Of a stretch of 64,000 nt of DNA, positions 8,599-17,717 are shown piece after piece; positions within the stretch are counted from its first letter, which is position 1; each line of letters starts with the position of its first letter. The DNA is from Pseudomonas paracarnis (lineage in GTDB: Bacteria > Pseudomonadota > Gammaproteobacteria > Pseudomonadales > Pseudomonadaceae): positions 62,001 through 126,000 of the forward strand of contig NZ_CAJFCN010000009.1 in the NCBI RefSeq assembly GCF_904063055.1. Reading direction: 5' to 3'. The position numbers were made by a program, and so were the translations under genes. Under the pieces are notes generated by a model, which saw nothing but the letters and a program-made list of their open reading frames with translations, had not been told where the DNA came from and ran no database searches.

Positions 8599-9423
8599 TC
8601 ATTGACCCAGTGGTGTGGCCGCAGCAGGCGCATTGAGACGCTGATTCAAGTTCTGCACCTGGCTCTGCAAGGTGGTGATATTGCGCGTGGTCTGGATGCG
8701 GAACACGTCGAATTCCTTGTTGGTCGGCGCGTCGATATTGGCCGGCTGGTTTTCCTGAGCGCTCTTGAGCACCAGCAAGTCCTGCTCGAGACGGGCGATG
8801 GCCGCGCTTGGGTTGCCTTGTTTCTTCAAGGCCGCCACATCGGTGGCCAGACCCTTGGTCTCGGCCTGTGCTGCCGTGAGGCTGGCGACAGCGTCAGTAA
8901 GGGCCTGCACCTGGCCTTGCAGCTTGGTATTGGCCGCTGTCAGTTCGGCGGTGCTGGCACTCATCTGGGCCAGGCGGCTGTCCAGTTCGGTGGCTTGACC
9001 CGCGACGCCCAACTGTTGCTTGCCCTGTTCCTGCAACTGGGCTTCGAGTTGCTTGATCTGCAGCTTCAACGCTTCGCTGCCGTTGTTCACATTGGCTTCG
9101 CTGGCCACGACCTTGCCGGAAATCGCCTGCAGGCGCCCCGCCGCTTCCTCGCTGATGCGGGCAAAGCTTTCCTGGGTGGCAACCAACTGCTGGCCCATCA
9201 GGGAAATCTGCTGGAAGCTCCACCAAGCCAGGCCTGCAAACGCAATCAACAGCGCGCCGACCAGTGCCCACAACGGGCCAGTGCTGGCGCTCTTGACCTT
9301 GACCACGGGCGTCGTTCGCGAACGCACCGACGTCGCAGGGGTCGGCACGAAATCATCGTCATCCCCAAGGTCGGCCCGCAGGCTGGGAACGTTGTCGAAG
9401 TCGTCTTTAGCATCGTTACGCAT
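8599..9423 (-). CDS. Membrane-anchored coiled-coil protein, function unknown
   Basis: A protein of 274 residues with an acidic N-terminus (DLGDDDDF), one membrane span at about residues 48-68 (LWALVGALLIAFAGLAWWSF), and then a long Ala/Gln/Glu-rich heptad-like region (about 75-230) that predicts a coiled coil. The C-terminus has FDVFRIQTTRNITTLQSQVQ. Homologues in Pseudomonas are often labelled ATPase, but I see no Walker motif, so that name is not supported. I chose the ATG at 9423 (MRNDAKDD), preceded by AGGG; the upstream extension lacks conserved character. Confidence 0.75.
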   Translation of the reverse strand: MRNDAKDDFDNVPSLRADLGDDDDFVPTPATSVRSRTTPVVKVKSASTGPLWALVGALLIAFAGLAWWSFQQISLMGQQLVATQESFARISEEAAGRLQAISGKVVASEANVNNGSEALKLQIKQLEAQLQEQGKQQLGVAGQATELDSRLAQMSASTAELTAANTKLQGQVQALTDAVASLTAAQAETKGLATDVAALKKQGNPSAAIARLEQDLLVLKSAQENQPANIDAPTNKEFDVFRIQTTRNITTLQSQVQNLNQRLNAPAAATPLGQ

Positions 9424-9550
9424 GAATCTACCCTGAATCAATGAGATGGCTGGCTGCAAAGCCGAGCGGCAGAAGTATAAACCGCACTCCCGGCGCATGG
9501 ATCGACTCGGAACCTGGAATTGGGTTCCCGAAGTGTTGCTGCTTATGAGC

Positions 9551-10549
9551 TTATTGGCGGCCCGGGTCCTGGGCTTTCCACCAGCTGCAGAACTCGTCGA
9601 GCGCGGCCCACAGGCTGATTTTGGGCTCGTAGTCGAGATAATGCCTGGCGCGGCTGATGTCGAGGGTGAAATCTTTGTTCATCACCTGCATGCCCAGGCG
9701 CGACAACGCCGGTTCCGGCCGCCCCGGCCACATCGCGCAGAAGGCTTCATTCAGGGCCGCCACGCTGTAGGCCACACCGTAGGAGCGGTAACGGGTCACC
9801 TGGGGCAGCTCCATTTGCCGCATCACGTAGTTCACCACATCCCAGATCGGCACCGGTGCGCCGTTGCTGATGTTGTAGGCTTTTCCCAGGGCCGAGCCAG
9901 TGGCGAGCAAACTGCTGAGCAGCGCCTCGTTAAGGTTATGCACGCTGGTGAAGTCGACTTTGTTCAAGCCGTCGCCGACGATCGCCAGGCGGTTCTTGCG
10001 CTGCATTTTCAGCAGGCGCGGGAAGATGCTCATATCGCCGGCCCCGGTAACAAATCGTGGGCGCAGGGCTATCACTTCCAGGCCGAACTCTTGGGCGCCA
10101 AAGACCTTCTGCTCAGCCAGGTATTTGGTGGCGGCATAGGGATGCTTGAAACGCTTGGGCACTTGTTCTTCGGTGAGCCCCAGATGGTCGCGACCGTCAA
10201 AGTAGATCGACGGCGACGACAGGTGCACCAGGCGCCCGACGCGCTGTTTCAGGCAGGCCTCGACGACGTTTTCGGTGACCAGCACATTGTTCTGGTGGAA
10301 GTCCTGATACTTGCCCCACAGCCCGACGGCGCCGGCGCAATGCACCACGGCTTCAACATCGCGGCACAGGTCGCGCACCAGGTCGGCATCATTCAAGTCA
10401 CCCTGGATAAACTCGGCACCGCGCCGTACCAGGTGCTCCACACCCTCGGCGCGCCGCCCGTTGACCCGCACGTCCAGGCCTTGTTCAAGGGCGAAGCGCG
10501 CAAAGCGCCCGCCAATGAAGCCGCTTGCGCCGGTGACCAGAATTTTCAT
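9551..10549 (-). CDS. NAD(P)-dependent epimerase/dehydratase (extended SDR)
   Basis: An extended short-chain dehydrogenase of 332 residues. The Rossmann dinucleotide motif is GASGFIGG at residues 7-14, the acidic strand end gives IQGDLND, and the active site YxxxK is YAATK in the HPYAATKYLAEQ segment. A downstream segment resembles the 3-beta-hydroxysteroid dehydrogenase/sterol subgroup (HNLNEALLSSL, YNISNG). The substrate cannot be told. The ATG at 10549 has a GGAG ribosome site seven bases ahead; the longer frame upstream is not needed. It follows argP with a 52-base gap, same direction. Confidence 0.85.
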   Translation of the reverse strand: MKILVTGASGFIGGRFARFALEQGLDVRVNGRRAEGVEHLVRRGAEFIQGDLNDADLVRDLCRDVEAVVHCAGAVGLWGKYQDFHQNNVLVTENVVEACLKQRVGRLVHLSSPSIYFDGRDHLGLTEEQVPKRFKHPYAATKYLAEQKVFGAQEFGLEVIALRPRFVTGAGDMSIFPRLLKMQRKNRLAIVGDGLNKVDFTSVHNLNEALLSSLLATGSALGKAYNISNGAPVPIWDVVNYVMRQMELPQVTRYRSYGVAYSVAALNEAFCAMWPGRPEPALSRLGMQVMNKDFTLDISRARHYLDYEPKISLWAALDEFCSWWKAQDPGRQ

Positions 10550-10601
10550 GTCGTACTCCGTGTTCTTTCGTTTTTCATCGCTCTTGCCTTGACGCGCGCC
10601 A

Positions 10602-11495
10602 TCACTCCAACGGCACCAACCAATGACCACACACATCGGCCAGATGGTCGGTCAGCAAGCCCAACAGTTGCCCGCCACTGCGCCAATGATGCCAGTACAG
10701 CGGCACATCGATGGGCTTATCTGGCAATAACTCGACCAGCACGCCGGTTTCCAACTGGTCACGCACTTGCAATTCAGGCACCAGGCCCCAGCCCAGGCCG
10801 GCTTCTGTCAGGCGGATAAAGCCTTCGGATGACGGGCATAGATGGTGTTCGAAACCACCGTCCACTCCTAGGGACGCCAGGTAGCGGTGCTGCAGGAAAT
10901 CATTCGGGCCGAACACCAGCGCAGGCGTGCGCGCCAATTGGTCAGCCCGCACGCCCCCAGGAAAATGCCGCGCCAGAAAGGCCGGGCTGGCCAGGGCCCG
11001 ATAACGCATGGCGCCCAGCAACAGGCTGCGGGCACCGGCCACGGGACGCTCGCTGGCGCAAATGCAGGCCGCCACTTCACCGGCGCGCATGCGCTTGAGG
11101 CCCACGGTCTGGTCTTCGACCACCAGGTCCAGCAGCAAATGCTGTTCGGCGCAGAAGTCGCTGACCGCCTCGGCCCACCAAGTGGCGAGGCTGTCGGCAT
11201 TCAGGGCAATGCGCAGACGCTCGGGCATGCCCTCCTCGTCCAGGGCCGGCACCTGGCTTTGCAGGTCACGCTCCAGCAAGCGCACCTGTTGCACATGGTT
11301 GAGCAAGCGCCGGCCGATATCGGTGGGCGTCGGCGGCGAGGCGCGTATCAACACCGGCTGGCCAATGCGCGCTTCCAATAGCTTGATGCGTTGAGAGATG
11401 GCTGACTGCGACAGCCCCAGCACCTGGGCACCGCGCTCAAAGCCGGCTTGTTCCACCACCGCCGCCAGGGCAGAAAGCAATTTATAGTCGAACAT
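10602..11495 (-). CDS. argP: LysR-family regulator ArgP (IciA)
   Basis: A regulator of 297 residues. The N-terminal winged helix (residues 1-60) reads DYKLLSALAAVVEQAGFERGAQ and LGLSQSAISQRIKLLEARIG, the classic ArgP/LysG signature; the remainder is the LysR effector domain. ArgP activates the lysine/arginine exporter gene argO according to the lysine/arginine balance. Two genes away, divergently, lies argO, with an ACT-domain gene in between. The same order, argP, ACT protein, exporter, sodB, is known in P. aeruginosa, which supports the name. Confidence 0.88.
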   Translation of the reverse strand: MFDYKLLSALAAVVEQAGFERGAQVLGLSQSAISQRIKLLEARIGQPVLIRASPPTPTDIGRRLLNHVQQVRLLERDLQSQVPALDEEGMPERLRIALNADSLATWWAEAVSDFCAEQHLLLDLVVEDQTVGLKRMRAGEVAACICASERPVAGARSLLLGAMRYRALASPAFLARHFPGGVRADQLARTPALVFGPNDFLQHRYLASLGVDGGFEHHLCPSSEGFIRLTEAGLGWGLVPELQVRDQLETGVLVELLPDKPIDVPLYWHHWRSGGQLLGLLTDHLADVCGHWLVPLE

Positions 11496-11592
11496 CAGTT
11501 TCTCTAATGAGCGATCAGCAATATTGGTTTTTCTTATACAGGCTCTCCCGTGAAAATGACCAGCATTGCTTCCCCACTTAAGGAAACCTCAC

Positions 11593-11994
11593 ATGGCTGG
11601 CGAAACCGCCCTGACCACTTTATTGCGCAGCATGAGCCCGCAGTTGAATGACGGCGACTATGTGTTCTGCACCCTTCCCGACAACCGTATCCCTGCGGGC
11701 TGCGAGGTCATCGGCAGTTTTCGTGAACAGGAAGGGCTGACGGTGATTGTCGAACGACAACAGGCCGAACAGGCTGGGTTGAGCTTCGACTATCTTGCCG
11801 CCTGGATCACCCTGAATGTGCATTCCGCCCTTGAAGCCGTGGGCCTGACCGCCGCCTTCGCCAGCGCGCTGGGCCAAGCCGGTATCAGTTGCAACGTGAT
11901 TGCCGGCTACTACCACGACCACCTGTTCGTCGGCCGCGCCGATGCCCAGCGGGCCATGGACGTATTGCGGCAATTGGCAGCGAACGCGGAGTAA
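11593..11994 (+). CDS. ACT domain-containing protein
   Basis: A small protein of 133 residues with tandem ACT-like folds of the ACT_7/DUF2241 type: DGDYVFCTLPDNRIPAG in the first half and VGLTAAFASALGQAGISCNVIAGYYHDHLFV in the second. Such proteins are thought to bind amino acids. The ATG at 11593 follows AAGGA at 11579-11583; an earlier ATG at 11566 has no ribosome site. It is divergent from argP and ends five bases before argO, so it is probably an ArgP-controlled gene tied to lysine/arginine levels. Confidence 0.85.
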   Translation: MAGETALTTLLRSMSPQLNDGDYVFCTLPDNRIPAGCEVIGSFREQEGLTVIVERQQAEQAGLSFDYLAAWITLNVHSALEAVGLTAAFASALGQAGISCNVIAGYYHDHLFVGRADAQRAMDVLRQLAANAE

Positions 11995-11999
11995 ACCCT

Positions 12000-12599
12000 A
12001 TGTGGCAAAGCTATGTGAACGGATTGCTGGTCGCTCTCGGCCTGATCATGGCGATCGGCACCCAAAATGCCTTTGTATTGGCACAAAGCCTGCGCCGCGA
12101 ACATCATTTACCGGTGGCGGCGCTGTGCATCGTGTGCGATGCGATTTTAGTAGCCGCCGGGGTATTCGGGCTGGCCACCGTGCTGGCGCAAAGCCCGATA
12201 CTGCTGGCGGTGGCACGCTGGGGCGGCGCAGCGTTCTTGCTCTGGTACGGCGCATGCGCGCTACGCAGGGCCTGCTCGAAACAGAGCCTGGACCAAAGCG
12301 ACAGCCTCAAGACACGCTCAATGCGCGCCGTGCTGCTGAGCGCCTTGGCGGTCACCTTGCTCAACCCCCATGTCTACCTGGACACCGTCCTGCTGATCGG
12401 CTCCCTGGGCGCGCAACAAACCGAACCGGGTGCTTATGTAGCCGGAGCAGCCAGTGCCTCGTTCCTGTGGTTCTCCACCCTGGCGCTGGGCGCGGCATGG
12501 CTGGCACCCTGGTTGGCACGCCCGGCCACCTGGCGCCTGCTGGACCTGCTGGTCGCGGTAATGATGTTCTGGGTGGCCTATCAACTGATCAGCGCCTGA
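12000..12599 (+). CDS. argO: LysE/ArgO-family amino-acid exporter
   Basis: An inner-membrane exporter of 199 residues with about six spans. The family opening NGLLVALGLIMAIGTQNAFVL (residues 7-27) and the LTLLNPHVYLD motif (about 118-128, with the conserved NPH) are present. It would export basic amino acids, arginine or lysine. The ATG at 12000 lies just after the ACT gene's stop; together with argP across the divergent promoter it forms a complete sense-and-export unit. Confidence 0.9.
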   Translation: MWQSYVNGLLVALGLIMAIGTQNAFVLAQSLRREHHLPVAALCIVCDAILVAAGVFGLATVLAQSPILLAVARWGGAAFLLWYGACALRRACSKQSLDQSDSLKTRSMRAVLLSALAVTLLNPHVYLDTVLLIGSLGAQQTEPGAYVAGAASASFLWFSTLALGAAWLAPWLARPATWRLLDLLVAVMMFWVAYQLISA

Positions 12600-12777
12600 G
12601 CAATATTCCAAAACGCTCTGGAACCTCTATCCCACACAGTTGTTGCGTGGTTATGCCGCACCCCCGGTGCTATGATCGGACCCCTGCGCCGCAAAGAGTA
12701 CAAACTCCCCGGCGCATGTTTGGCCGCCCGTGATCGGCCTTGCGCTCACCGCAACTGACCTGATTAGGAGAATCATC

Positions 12778-13374
12778 ATGGCTTTCGAATTGCCGCCGCT
12801 GCCCTACGCACACGATGCCCTGCAGCCGCACATCTCCAAGGAAACCTTGGAGTACCACCACGACAAGCACCACAACACCTATGTCGTGAACCTGAACAAC
12901 CTGGTGCCTGGCACCGAGTTCGAAGGCAAGACCCTGGAAGAGATCGTCAAGTCTTCCTCGGGCGGTATCTTCAACAACGCCGCTCAGGTCTGGAACCACA
13001 CCTTCTACTGGAACTGCCTGGCGCCAAACGCCGGTGGTCAACCAACTGGCGCGCTGGCTGAAGCCATCAACGCTGCGTTCGGTTCGTTCGACAAGTTCAA
13101 AGAAGAGTTCACCAAGACTTCGGTTGGCACCTTCGGTTCCGGTTGGGGCTGGCTGGTGAAAAAGGCTGACGGTTCCCTGGCCCTGGCCAGCACCATCGGC
13201 GCCGGCAACCCGCTGACCAACGGCGACACCCCGCTGCTGACCTGCGACGTGTGGGAACACGCCTACTACATCGACTACCGCAACGTGCGTCCAAAGTATG
13301 TGGAAGCGTTCTGGAACCTGGTCAACTGGAAGTTCGTGGCTGAGCAGTTCGAAGGCAAGGCCTTCACTGCCTAA
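12778..13374 (+). CDS. sodB: Superoxide dismutase, iron type
   Basis: A cytoplasmic enzyme of 198 residues that dismutates superoxide to oxygen and hydrogen peroxide. Metal ligands are visible: His27 in LEYHHDKHHNTYV, His in NNAAQVWNHTFYWNC, and Asp/His in DVWEHAYYIDY. The residues AAQVWNHTFYW and FGSGWGWL are typical of Fe-SOD. The ATG at 12778 has AGGAG seven bases ahead. It carries its own terminator and sits, as in P. aeruginosa, directly before bifA. Confidence 0.96.
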   Translation: MAFELPPLPYAHDALQPHISKETLEYHHDKHHNTYVVNLNNLVPGTEFEGKTLEEIVKSSSGGIFNNAAQVWNHTFYWNCLAPNAGGQPTGALAEAINAAFGSFDKFKEEFTKTSVGTFGSGWGWLVKKADGSLALASTIGAGNPLTNGDTPLLTCDVWEHAYYIDYRNVRPKYVEAFWNLVNWKFVAEQFEGKAFTA

Positions 13375-13391
13375 GCGATGCTTGCAGTAGG

Positions 13392-13420
13392 AAAAGCCCG
13401 GCGATTGCCGGGCTTTTTTT
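13392..13420 (+). terminator. Rho-independent terminator of sodB
   Basis: Stem AAAGCCCGGC / GCCGGGCTTT with a short loop, followed by a run of eight T. It starts 18 bases after the sodB stop. Confidence 0.92.
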
Positions 13421-13526
13421 TGGGCGACGAGTGTGGATCGGCCGAAAAAATGGAACTCATTGAGACGAACCGGCCACGTAGTCGAAGAGAGGAATACACC
13501 TCTCGTCCAACGCAGGAGAGTCAACT

Positions 13527-13715
13527 ATGGAACCAGTTTCGATGATGGCCGCCGCCGGCGCCGCCGCCTCGGTGGCACTGCCCATTGCAGGAAAAGCGGC
13601 CGAGATGGGAATGGATCTACTCAAGGACGTGATGGACCGTGTCACGGACGGAGCCCAAGGCGGCCAACTGGGCGCGGATCCACAGTCATCTGCCCCACCA
13701 CAGATTAATTTTTAA
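13527..13715 (+). CDS. Small Ala/Gly-rich protein, function unknown
   Basis: A 62-residue protein with a strong ribosome site (AGGAGAG, seven bases ahead). Residues 6-26 are Ala/Gly-rich and weakly hydrophobic (MMAAAGAAASVALPIAGKAA), followed by an amphipathic helix (MDLLKDVMDRV) and a Gly/Pro/Ser-rich tail. The composition resembles small surface or helper proteins but has no assigned family I can name. It is flanked by sodB's terminator and bifA, and appears to be a single-gene unit. Confidence 0.65.
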   Translation: MEPVSMMAAAGAAASVALPIAGKAAEMGMDLLKDVMDRVTDGAQGGQLGADPQSSAPPQINF

Positions 13716-13898
13716 TCAAACAACCACTTGCCCCCGCAAGGCAACATTCACGGCGGATTCCATCCGCCGTTTTCCTGCCCACCGTCGCTGCAAAGCGCCA
13801 CCCCCCTTCCCACAGTAATGTCCCTTTGACTGCCCTCCCCAGATTGCCAATACTCATGGCATATTGACGGCCACCCGCATGAGACAAGGAATGCCCCT

Positions 13899-15950
13899 TT
13901 GAAGCTGGAACTCAAGAACAGCTTGTCGGTGAAGTTGCTACGGGTTGTGCTGCTGTCGGCCTTGATCGTGGGTGTGGCGCTGAGCGTGGCGCAGATCGTT
14001 TTTGATGCCTACAAGACACGCCAGGCCGTGGCGGGCGATGCCCAGCGCATCCTCGACATGTTTCGCGACCCCTCGACCCAGGCCGTGTACAGCCTGGATC
14101 GCGAGATGGGCATGCAGGTGATCGAAGGTCTGTTCCAGGACGATGCTGTGCGCATGGCCTCTATCGGCCATCCCAACGAGACCATGTTGGCGGAAAAAAG
14201 CCGCCCTTTACAGCGGTCCCCCAGCCGCTGGCTGACCGACCTGATTCTTGGCCAGGAACGATCCTTTACTACCGCGTTAGTCGGCAAGGGCCCCTACAGC
14301 GAATATTACGGCGACCTGAGCATCACCCTCGACACCGCCACCTATGGCCGAAGTTTCCTGGTCAGCTCGGTCATCATCTTTATCTCGGGCGTATTGCGCG
14401 CCCTGGTCATGGGGCTGGTGCTGTACCTGGTGTATCACTGGATGCTGACCAAACCGCTGTCGCGGATGCTCCAACACCTGACCTCGATCAACCCGGACCG
14501 CCCCAGCGAGCACAAGATCCCTCAGCTCAAGGGTCATGAACGCAACGAACTGGGGCAGTGGATAAACACCGCCAACCAATTGCTCGAATCCATTGAGCGC
14601 AATACCCACCTGCGGCACGAGGCCGAGTCCAGCCTGTTGCGCATGGCCCAGTACGACTTCCTGACCGGCCTGCCGAACCGCCAGAAGTTGCAGGCGCAGC
14701 TGGACAAGATCCTAACGGACGCTGGCCGCCGGCAACGCCGTGTCGCGGTGTTATGCGTGGGGCTGGATGACTTCAAGAGCGTCAACGAGCAATTCACCTA
14801 CCAGGCCGGCGACAAACTCTTGCTGGCCCTGGCCGACCGCCTGCGCGCCCATAGTGGCCGCCTGGGCACGCTCGCCCGCCTGGGCGGCGACCAGTTCGCC
14901 CTGGTGCAAGCCGATATCGACCAGCCCTACGAGGCCGCCGAACTGGCACAAAGCATCCTCGATGACCTGGAGGCTGAATTCGCCCTCGACCACGACCTGA
15001 TCCGCCTGCGCGCCACCATCGGCATCACGCTGTTTCCGGAAGATGGCGACAGCACCGAGAAGTTGCTGCAAAAAGCCGAGCAGACCATGACCCTGGCCAA
15101 GAGCCGCTCGCGCAACCGCTATCAGTTTTATATCGCCAGCGTCGACAGCGAAATGCGCCGGCGCCGTGAACTGGAGAAAGACCTGCGCGATGCGCTGAGC
15201 CGCGAGCAGTTGCACCTGGTGTACCAACCGCAAATCAGCTATCGCGACCATCAGGTGGTCGGCGTGGAGGCCCTGCTGCGCTGGCAACACCCGGAACATG
15301 GGCTGGTACCGCCGGACTTGTTTATCCCGCTGGCGGAACAGAACGGCACCATCATTCCCATTGGCGAATGGGTGCTGGACCAAGCGTGCCGGCAATTGCG
15401 CGAATGGCATGACCAGGGTTTCACGGCGCTGCGCATGGCCGTCAACCTGTCCACGGTGCAACTGCACCACACCGAGTTGCCGAGGGTGGTCAACAACCTG
15501 ATGCAGATCTATCGCCTACCGCCACGCAGCCTGGAGCTGGAAGTCACCGAGACCGGCCTGATGGAAGACATTAGCACCGCCGCTCAGCATCTGCTGAGCC
15601 TGCGTCGCTCCGGGGCGCTGATCGCCATTGATGACTTCGGCACCGGCTATTCCTCCCTGAGTTACCTCAAAAGCCTTCCACTGGACAAGATCAAGATCGA
15701 CAAGAGCTTCGTCCAGGACCTGCAGGACGACGACGATGACGCAACCATCGTGCGCGCCATTATCCAATTGGGTAAAAGCCTGGGCATGCAGGTGATTGCC
15801 GAAGGGGTGGAGACCGCCGAACAGGAGGCCTACATCATCTCCGAGGGGTGCCATGAAGGGCAGGGTTATCACTACAGCAAACCGCTGCAGGCCCGGGAGT
15901 TGACGGCTTATCTGAAGCAGTCCGAACGTAATAACGCCGTGAGTCTTTGA
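13899..15950 (+). CDS. bifA: Cyclic-di-GMP phosphodiesterase BifA
   Basis: An inner-membrane protein of 683 residues. Membrane spans at about 12-35 and 155-178 enclose a periplasmic sensor region; a HAMP-like linker follows. The GGDEF domain is degenerate: its signature reads GGDQF at residues 329-333, so cyclase activity is unlikely. The EAL domain keeps E457-A458-L459 (GVEALLRWQHP), DDFGTGYSSLSYL and the downstream EGVET motif, so it should hydrolyse c-di-GMP. GGDQF plus EAL, and the position after sodB, are hallmarks of BifA, which represses biofilm and favours swarming. The start is a TTG at 13899 with AAGGA eight bases ahead. Confidence 0.93.
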   Translation: MKLELKNSLSVKLLRVVLLSALIVGVALSVAQIVFDAYKTRQAVAGDAQRILDMFRDPSTQAVYSLDREMGMQVIEGLFQDDAVRMASIGHPNETMLAEKSRPLQRSPSRWLTDLILGQERSFTTALVGKGPYSEYYGDLSITLDTATYGRSFLVSSVIIFISGVLRALVMGLVLYLVYHWMLTKPLSRMLQHLTSINPDRPSEHKIPQLKGHERNELGQWINTANQLLESIERNTHLRHEAESSLLRMAQYDFLTGLPNRQKLQAQLDKILTDAGRRQRRVAVLCVGLDDFKSVNEQFTYQAGDKLLLALADRLRAHSGRLGTLARLGGDQFALVQADIDQPYEAAELAQSILDDLEAEFALDHDLIRLRATIGITLFPEDGDSTEKLLQKAEQTMTLAKSRSRNRYQFYIASVDSEMRRRRELEKDLRDALSREQLHLVYQPQISYRDHQVVGVEALLRWQHPEHGLVPPDLFIPLAEQNGTIIPIGEWVLDQACRQLREWHDQGFTALRMAVNLSTVQLHHTELPRVVNNLMQIYRLPPRSLELEVTETGLMEDISTAAQHLLSLRRSGALIAIDDFGTGYSSLSYLKSLPLDKIKIDKSFVQDLQDDDDDATIVRAIIQLGKSLGMQVIAEGVETAEQEAYIISEGCHEGQGYHYSKPLQARELTAYLKQSERNNAVSL

Positions 15951-15998
15951 ATTTACACTTCGATACTCAATATTTCCCGCGTATAAGCCTTTACACAA

Positions 15999-16017
15999 AA
16001 TGCAAATCTTTCGCATT
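15999..16017. promoter_or_regulatory. Candidate Fur box upstream of icmP
   Basis: The 19-mer has arms AATGCAAAT and TTTCGCATT around a central C; seven of nine positions are dyad-symmetric, close to Pseudomonas Fur boxes. It lies 60 bases ahead of the icmP start, a repressor-like position. Confidence 0.55.
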
Positions 16018-16076
16018 ATGTCGCAGCGTTTGCGCTCCCCGCGCGCCCTTTCAACAACCGAAGCAGGATGTTCGCC

Positions 16077-17414
16077 ATGATTCGTATGCCCCTGGCCACC
16101 GCCAGTCTGCTGGCCATTGCCATTTCTCTCGCCGGTTGCGGCGAAGGTAAAGACAAGGCCGCCGCGCCCCAGGCACCCGCTGCCGCCAGCACTACCGCAC
16201 CGGCGGCTGCCCCGGCAGGCCAGGTCGACGAAGCAGCCGCCAAGGCCGTGGTCGCGCACTACGCAGACATGGTGTTTGCGGTGTACAGCGATGCCGAATC
16301 CACCGCAAAAACCCTGCAGACCGCAATCGATACTTTCCTCGCCAACCCGAACGACGAAACCCTGAAAGCGGCCCGTACCGCCTGGATCGCCGCACGCGTA
16401 CCCTACCTGCAGAGCGAAGTATTCCGCTTCGGCAACACCATCATCGACGACTGGGAAGGCCAAGTGAACGCCTGGCCCCTGGATGAAGGCCTGATCGACT
16501 ACGTCGACAAGTCCTACGAGCACGCGCTGGGCAACCCAGGTGCCAACGCCAATATCATCGCCAACAACGAGATTCAGGTGGGCGAAGACAAGGTCGACGT
16601 CAAGGAGATCACCCCGGAAAAACTCGCCAGCCTCAATGAGCTGGGCGGTTCCGAAGCGAACGTCGCCACCGGCTACCACGCCATCGAATTCCTGCTGTGG
16701 GGCCAGGACCTCAACGGCACCGGCCCAGGCGCGGGCAACCGCCCGGCGTCGGACTACATGACCGGTGACGGTGCAACCGGCGGTCACAATGAGCGTCGCC
16801 GCACTTACCTGCGTGCTGTCACCCAACTGCTGGTCAGCGACCTGCAGGAAATGGTCGACAACTGGAAGCCCAACGTCGAAGACAACTACCGCGCCACCCT
16901 GGAGTCGGAACCGGGCACCGACGGCTTGCGTAAAATGCTGTTCGGCATGGGCAGCCTGTCCCTGGGCGAGCTTGCCGGGGAGCGCATGAAAGTGTCCCTG
17001 GAAGCCAACTCGCCGGAAGACGAGCAGGACTGCTTCAGCGACAACACCCATTACTCGCATTTCTACGACGCCAAGGGCATCCGTAACGTCTACCTGGGCG
17101 AATACACCCGTGTTGACGGCACCAAGCTGACCGGCGCCAGCCTGTCGTCTCTGGTGGCCAAGCTCGACCCGGCAGCCGACGCAGCCCTCAAGGCTGACCT
17201 GACAGCCACCGAAGCGAAGATCCAGGTGATGGTTGACCACGCCAACAACGGCGAGCACTACGACCAGTTGATCGCCGCTGACAATGAAAAGGGCAACCAG
17301 ATCGTGCGTGACTCGATTGCCGCCCTGGTCAAGCAGACCGGTTCGATCGAAGCCGCTGCTGGCAAGCTGGGTATCAGTGACCTGAACCCGGACAGCGCTG
17401 ATCACGAGTTCTGA
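16077..17414 (+). CDS. icmP: Imelysin-family lipoprotein IcmP (peptidase M75-like)
   Basis: A secreted lipoprotein of 445 residues. The signal peptide ends in the lipobox LAGC at about residues 17-20, followed by an Ala/Pro linker. The imelysin GxHxxE motif is GYHAIEF in the middle (ATGYHAIEFLLWGQD), and the late NNGEHYDQL segment and repeated helical-bundle halves fit the M75/IrpA family. The P. aeruginosa homologue was named insulin-cleaving metalloproteinase, though later structures question protease activity and suggest iron-related roles. The ATG at 16077 is preferred because AGGA lies eight bases ahead; another ATG at 16068 overlaps that site. A Fur-box candidate upstream agrees with iron control. 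Confidence 0.9.
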   Translation: MIRMPLATASLLAIAISLAGCGEGKDKAAAPQAPAAASTTAPAAAPAGQVDEAAAKAVVAHYADMVFAVYSDAESTAKTLQTAIDTFLANPNDETLKAARTAWIAARVPYLQSEVFRFGNTIIDDWEGQVNAWPLDEGLIDYVDKSYEHALGNPGANANIIANNEIQVGEDKVDVKEITPEKLASLNELGGSEANVATGYHAIEFLLWGQDLNGTGPGAGNRPASDYMTGDGATGGHNERRRTYLRAVTQLLVSDLQEMVDNWKPNVEDNYRATLESEPGTDGLRKMLFGMGSLSLGELAGERMKVSLEANSPEDEQDCFSDNTHYSHFYDAKGIRNVYLGEYTRVDGTKLTGASLSSLVAKLDPAADAALKADLTATEAKIQVMVDHANNGEHYDQLIAADNEKGNQIVRDSIAALVKQTGSIEAAAGKLGISDLNPDSADHEF

Positions 17415-17426
17415 TCAAGCACAGTT

Positions 17427-17455
17427 AAAAGAGGCGACCTGCGGGTCGCCTTTTT
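17427..17455 (+). terminator. Rho-independent terminator of icmP
   Basis: Stem AGGCGACC / GGTCGCCT with a short loop followed by five T, beginning 13 bases after the icmP stop. Confidence 0.9.
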
Positions 17456-17484
17456 CATGCGCGCAATAACTGCCGCGTCTATCC

Positions 17485-17630
17485 CTGTAGGCGCTGGCTT
17501 GCCTGCGATGGCGGTGGTTCAGTCGACTAATCTGTAACTGACACACCGCCATCGCAGGCAAGCCAGCTCCCACATTGGATTGCGGGGCGTCAGGTGAATA
17601 TACGCCGGCTGGCAGGCCAGCTCCCACAGG
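17485..17630. repeat. REP cluster (three units)
   Basis: One unit at 17485-17510 (gcgctggcttgcctgcgatgg), an inverted unit at 17548-17573, and a third shorter unit at about 17602-17630 in the same orientation as the second. It fills most of the 303-base space between icmP and trkH. Confidence 0.85.
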
Positions 17631-17717
17631 GGTTCTCCATCAACCCGCAGCCCTCGGTTTACAAGACCTGCACCGCAGGTAGAATGGCGCCTCTGCCCAA
17701 TCACCCGAGCGAACTTC

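Noticed and set aside
8599..9423. ATPase function for the coiled-coil protein
   Set aside because: No Walker A or B motif can be seen; the label used for homologues seems unsupported.
15516..17405. Minus-strand open frame of 629 codons
   Set aside because: Antisense to bifA and icmP; same shadow effect of codon bias.
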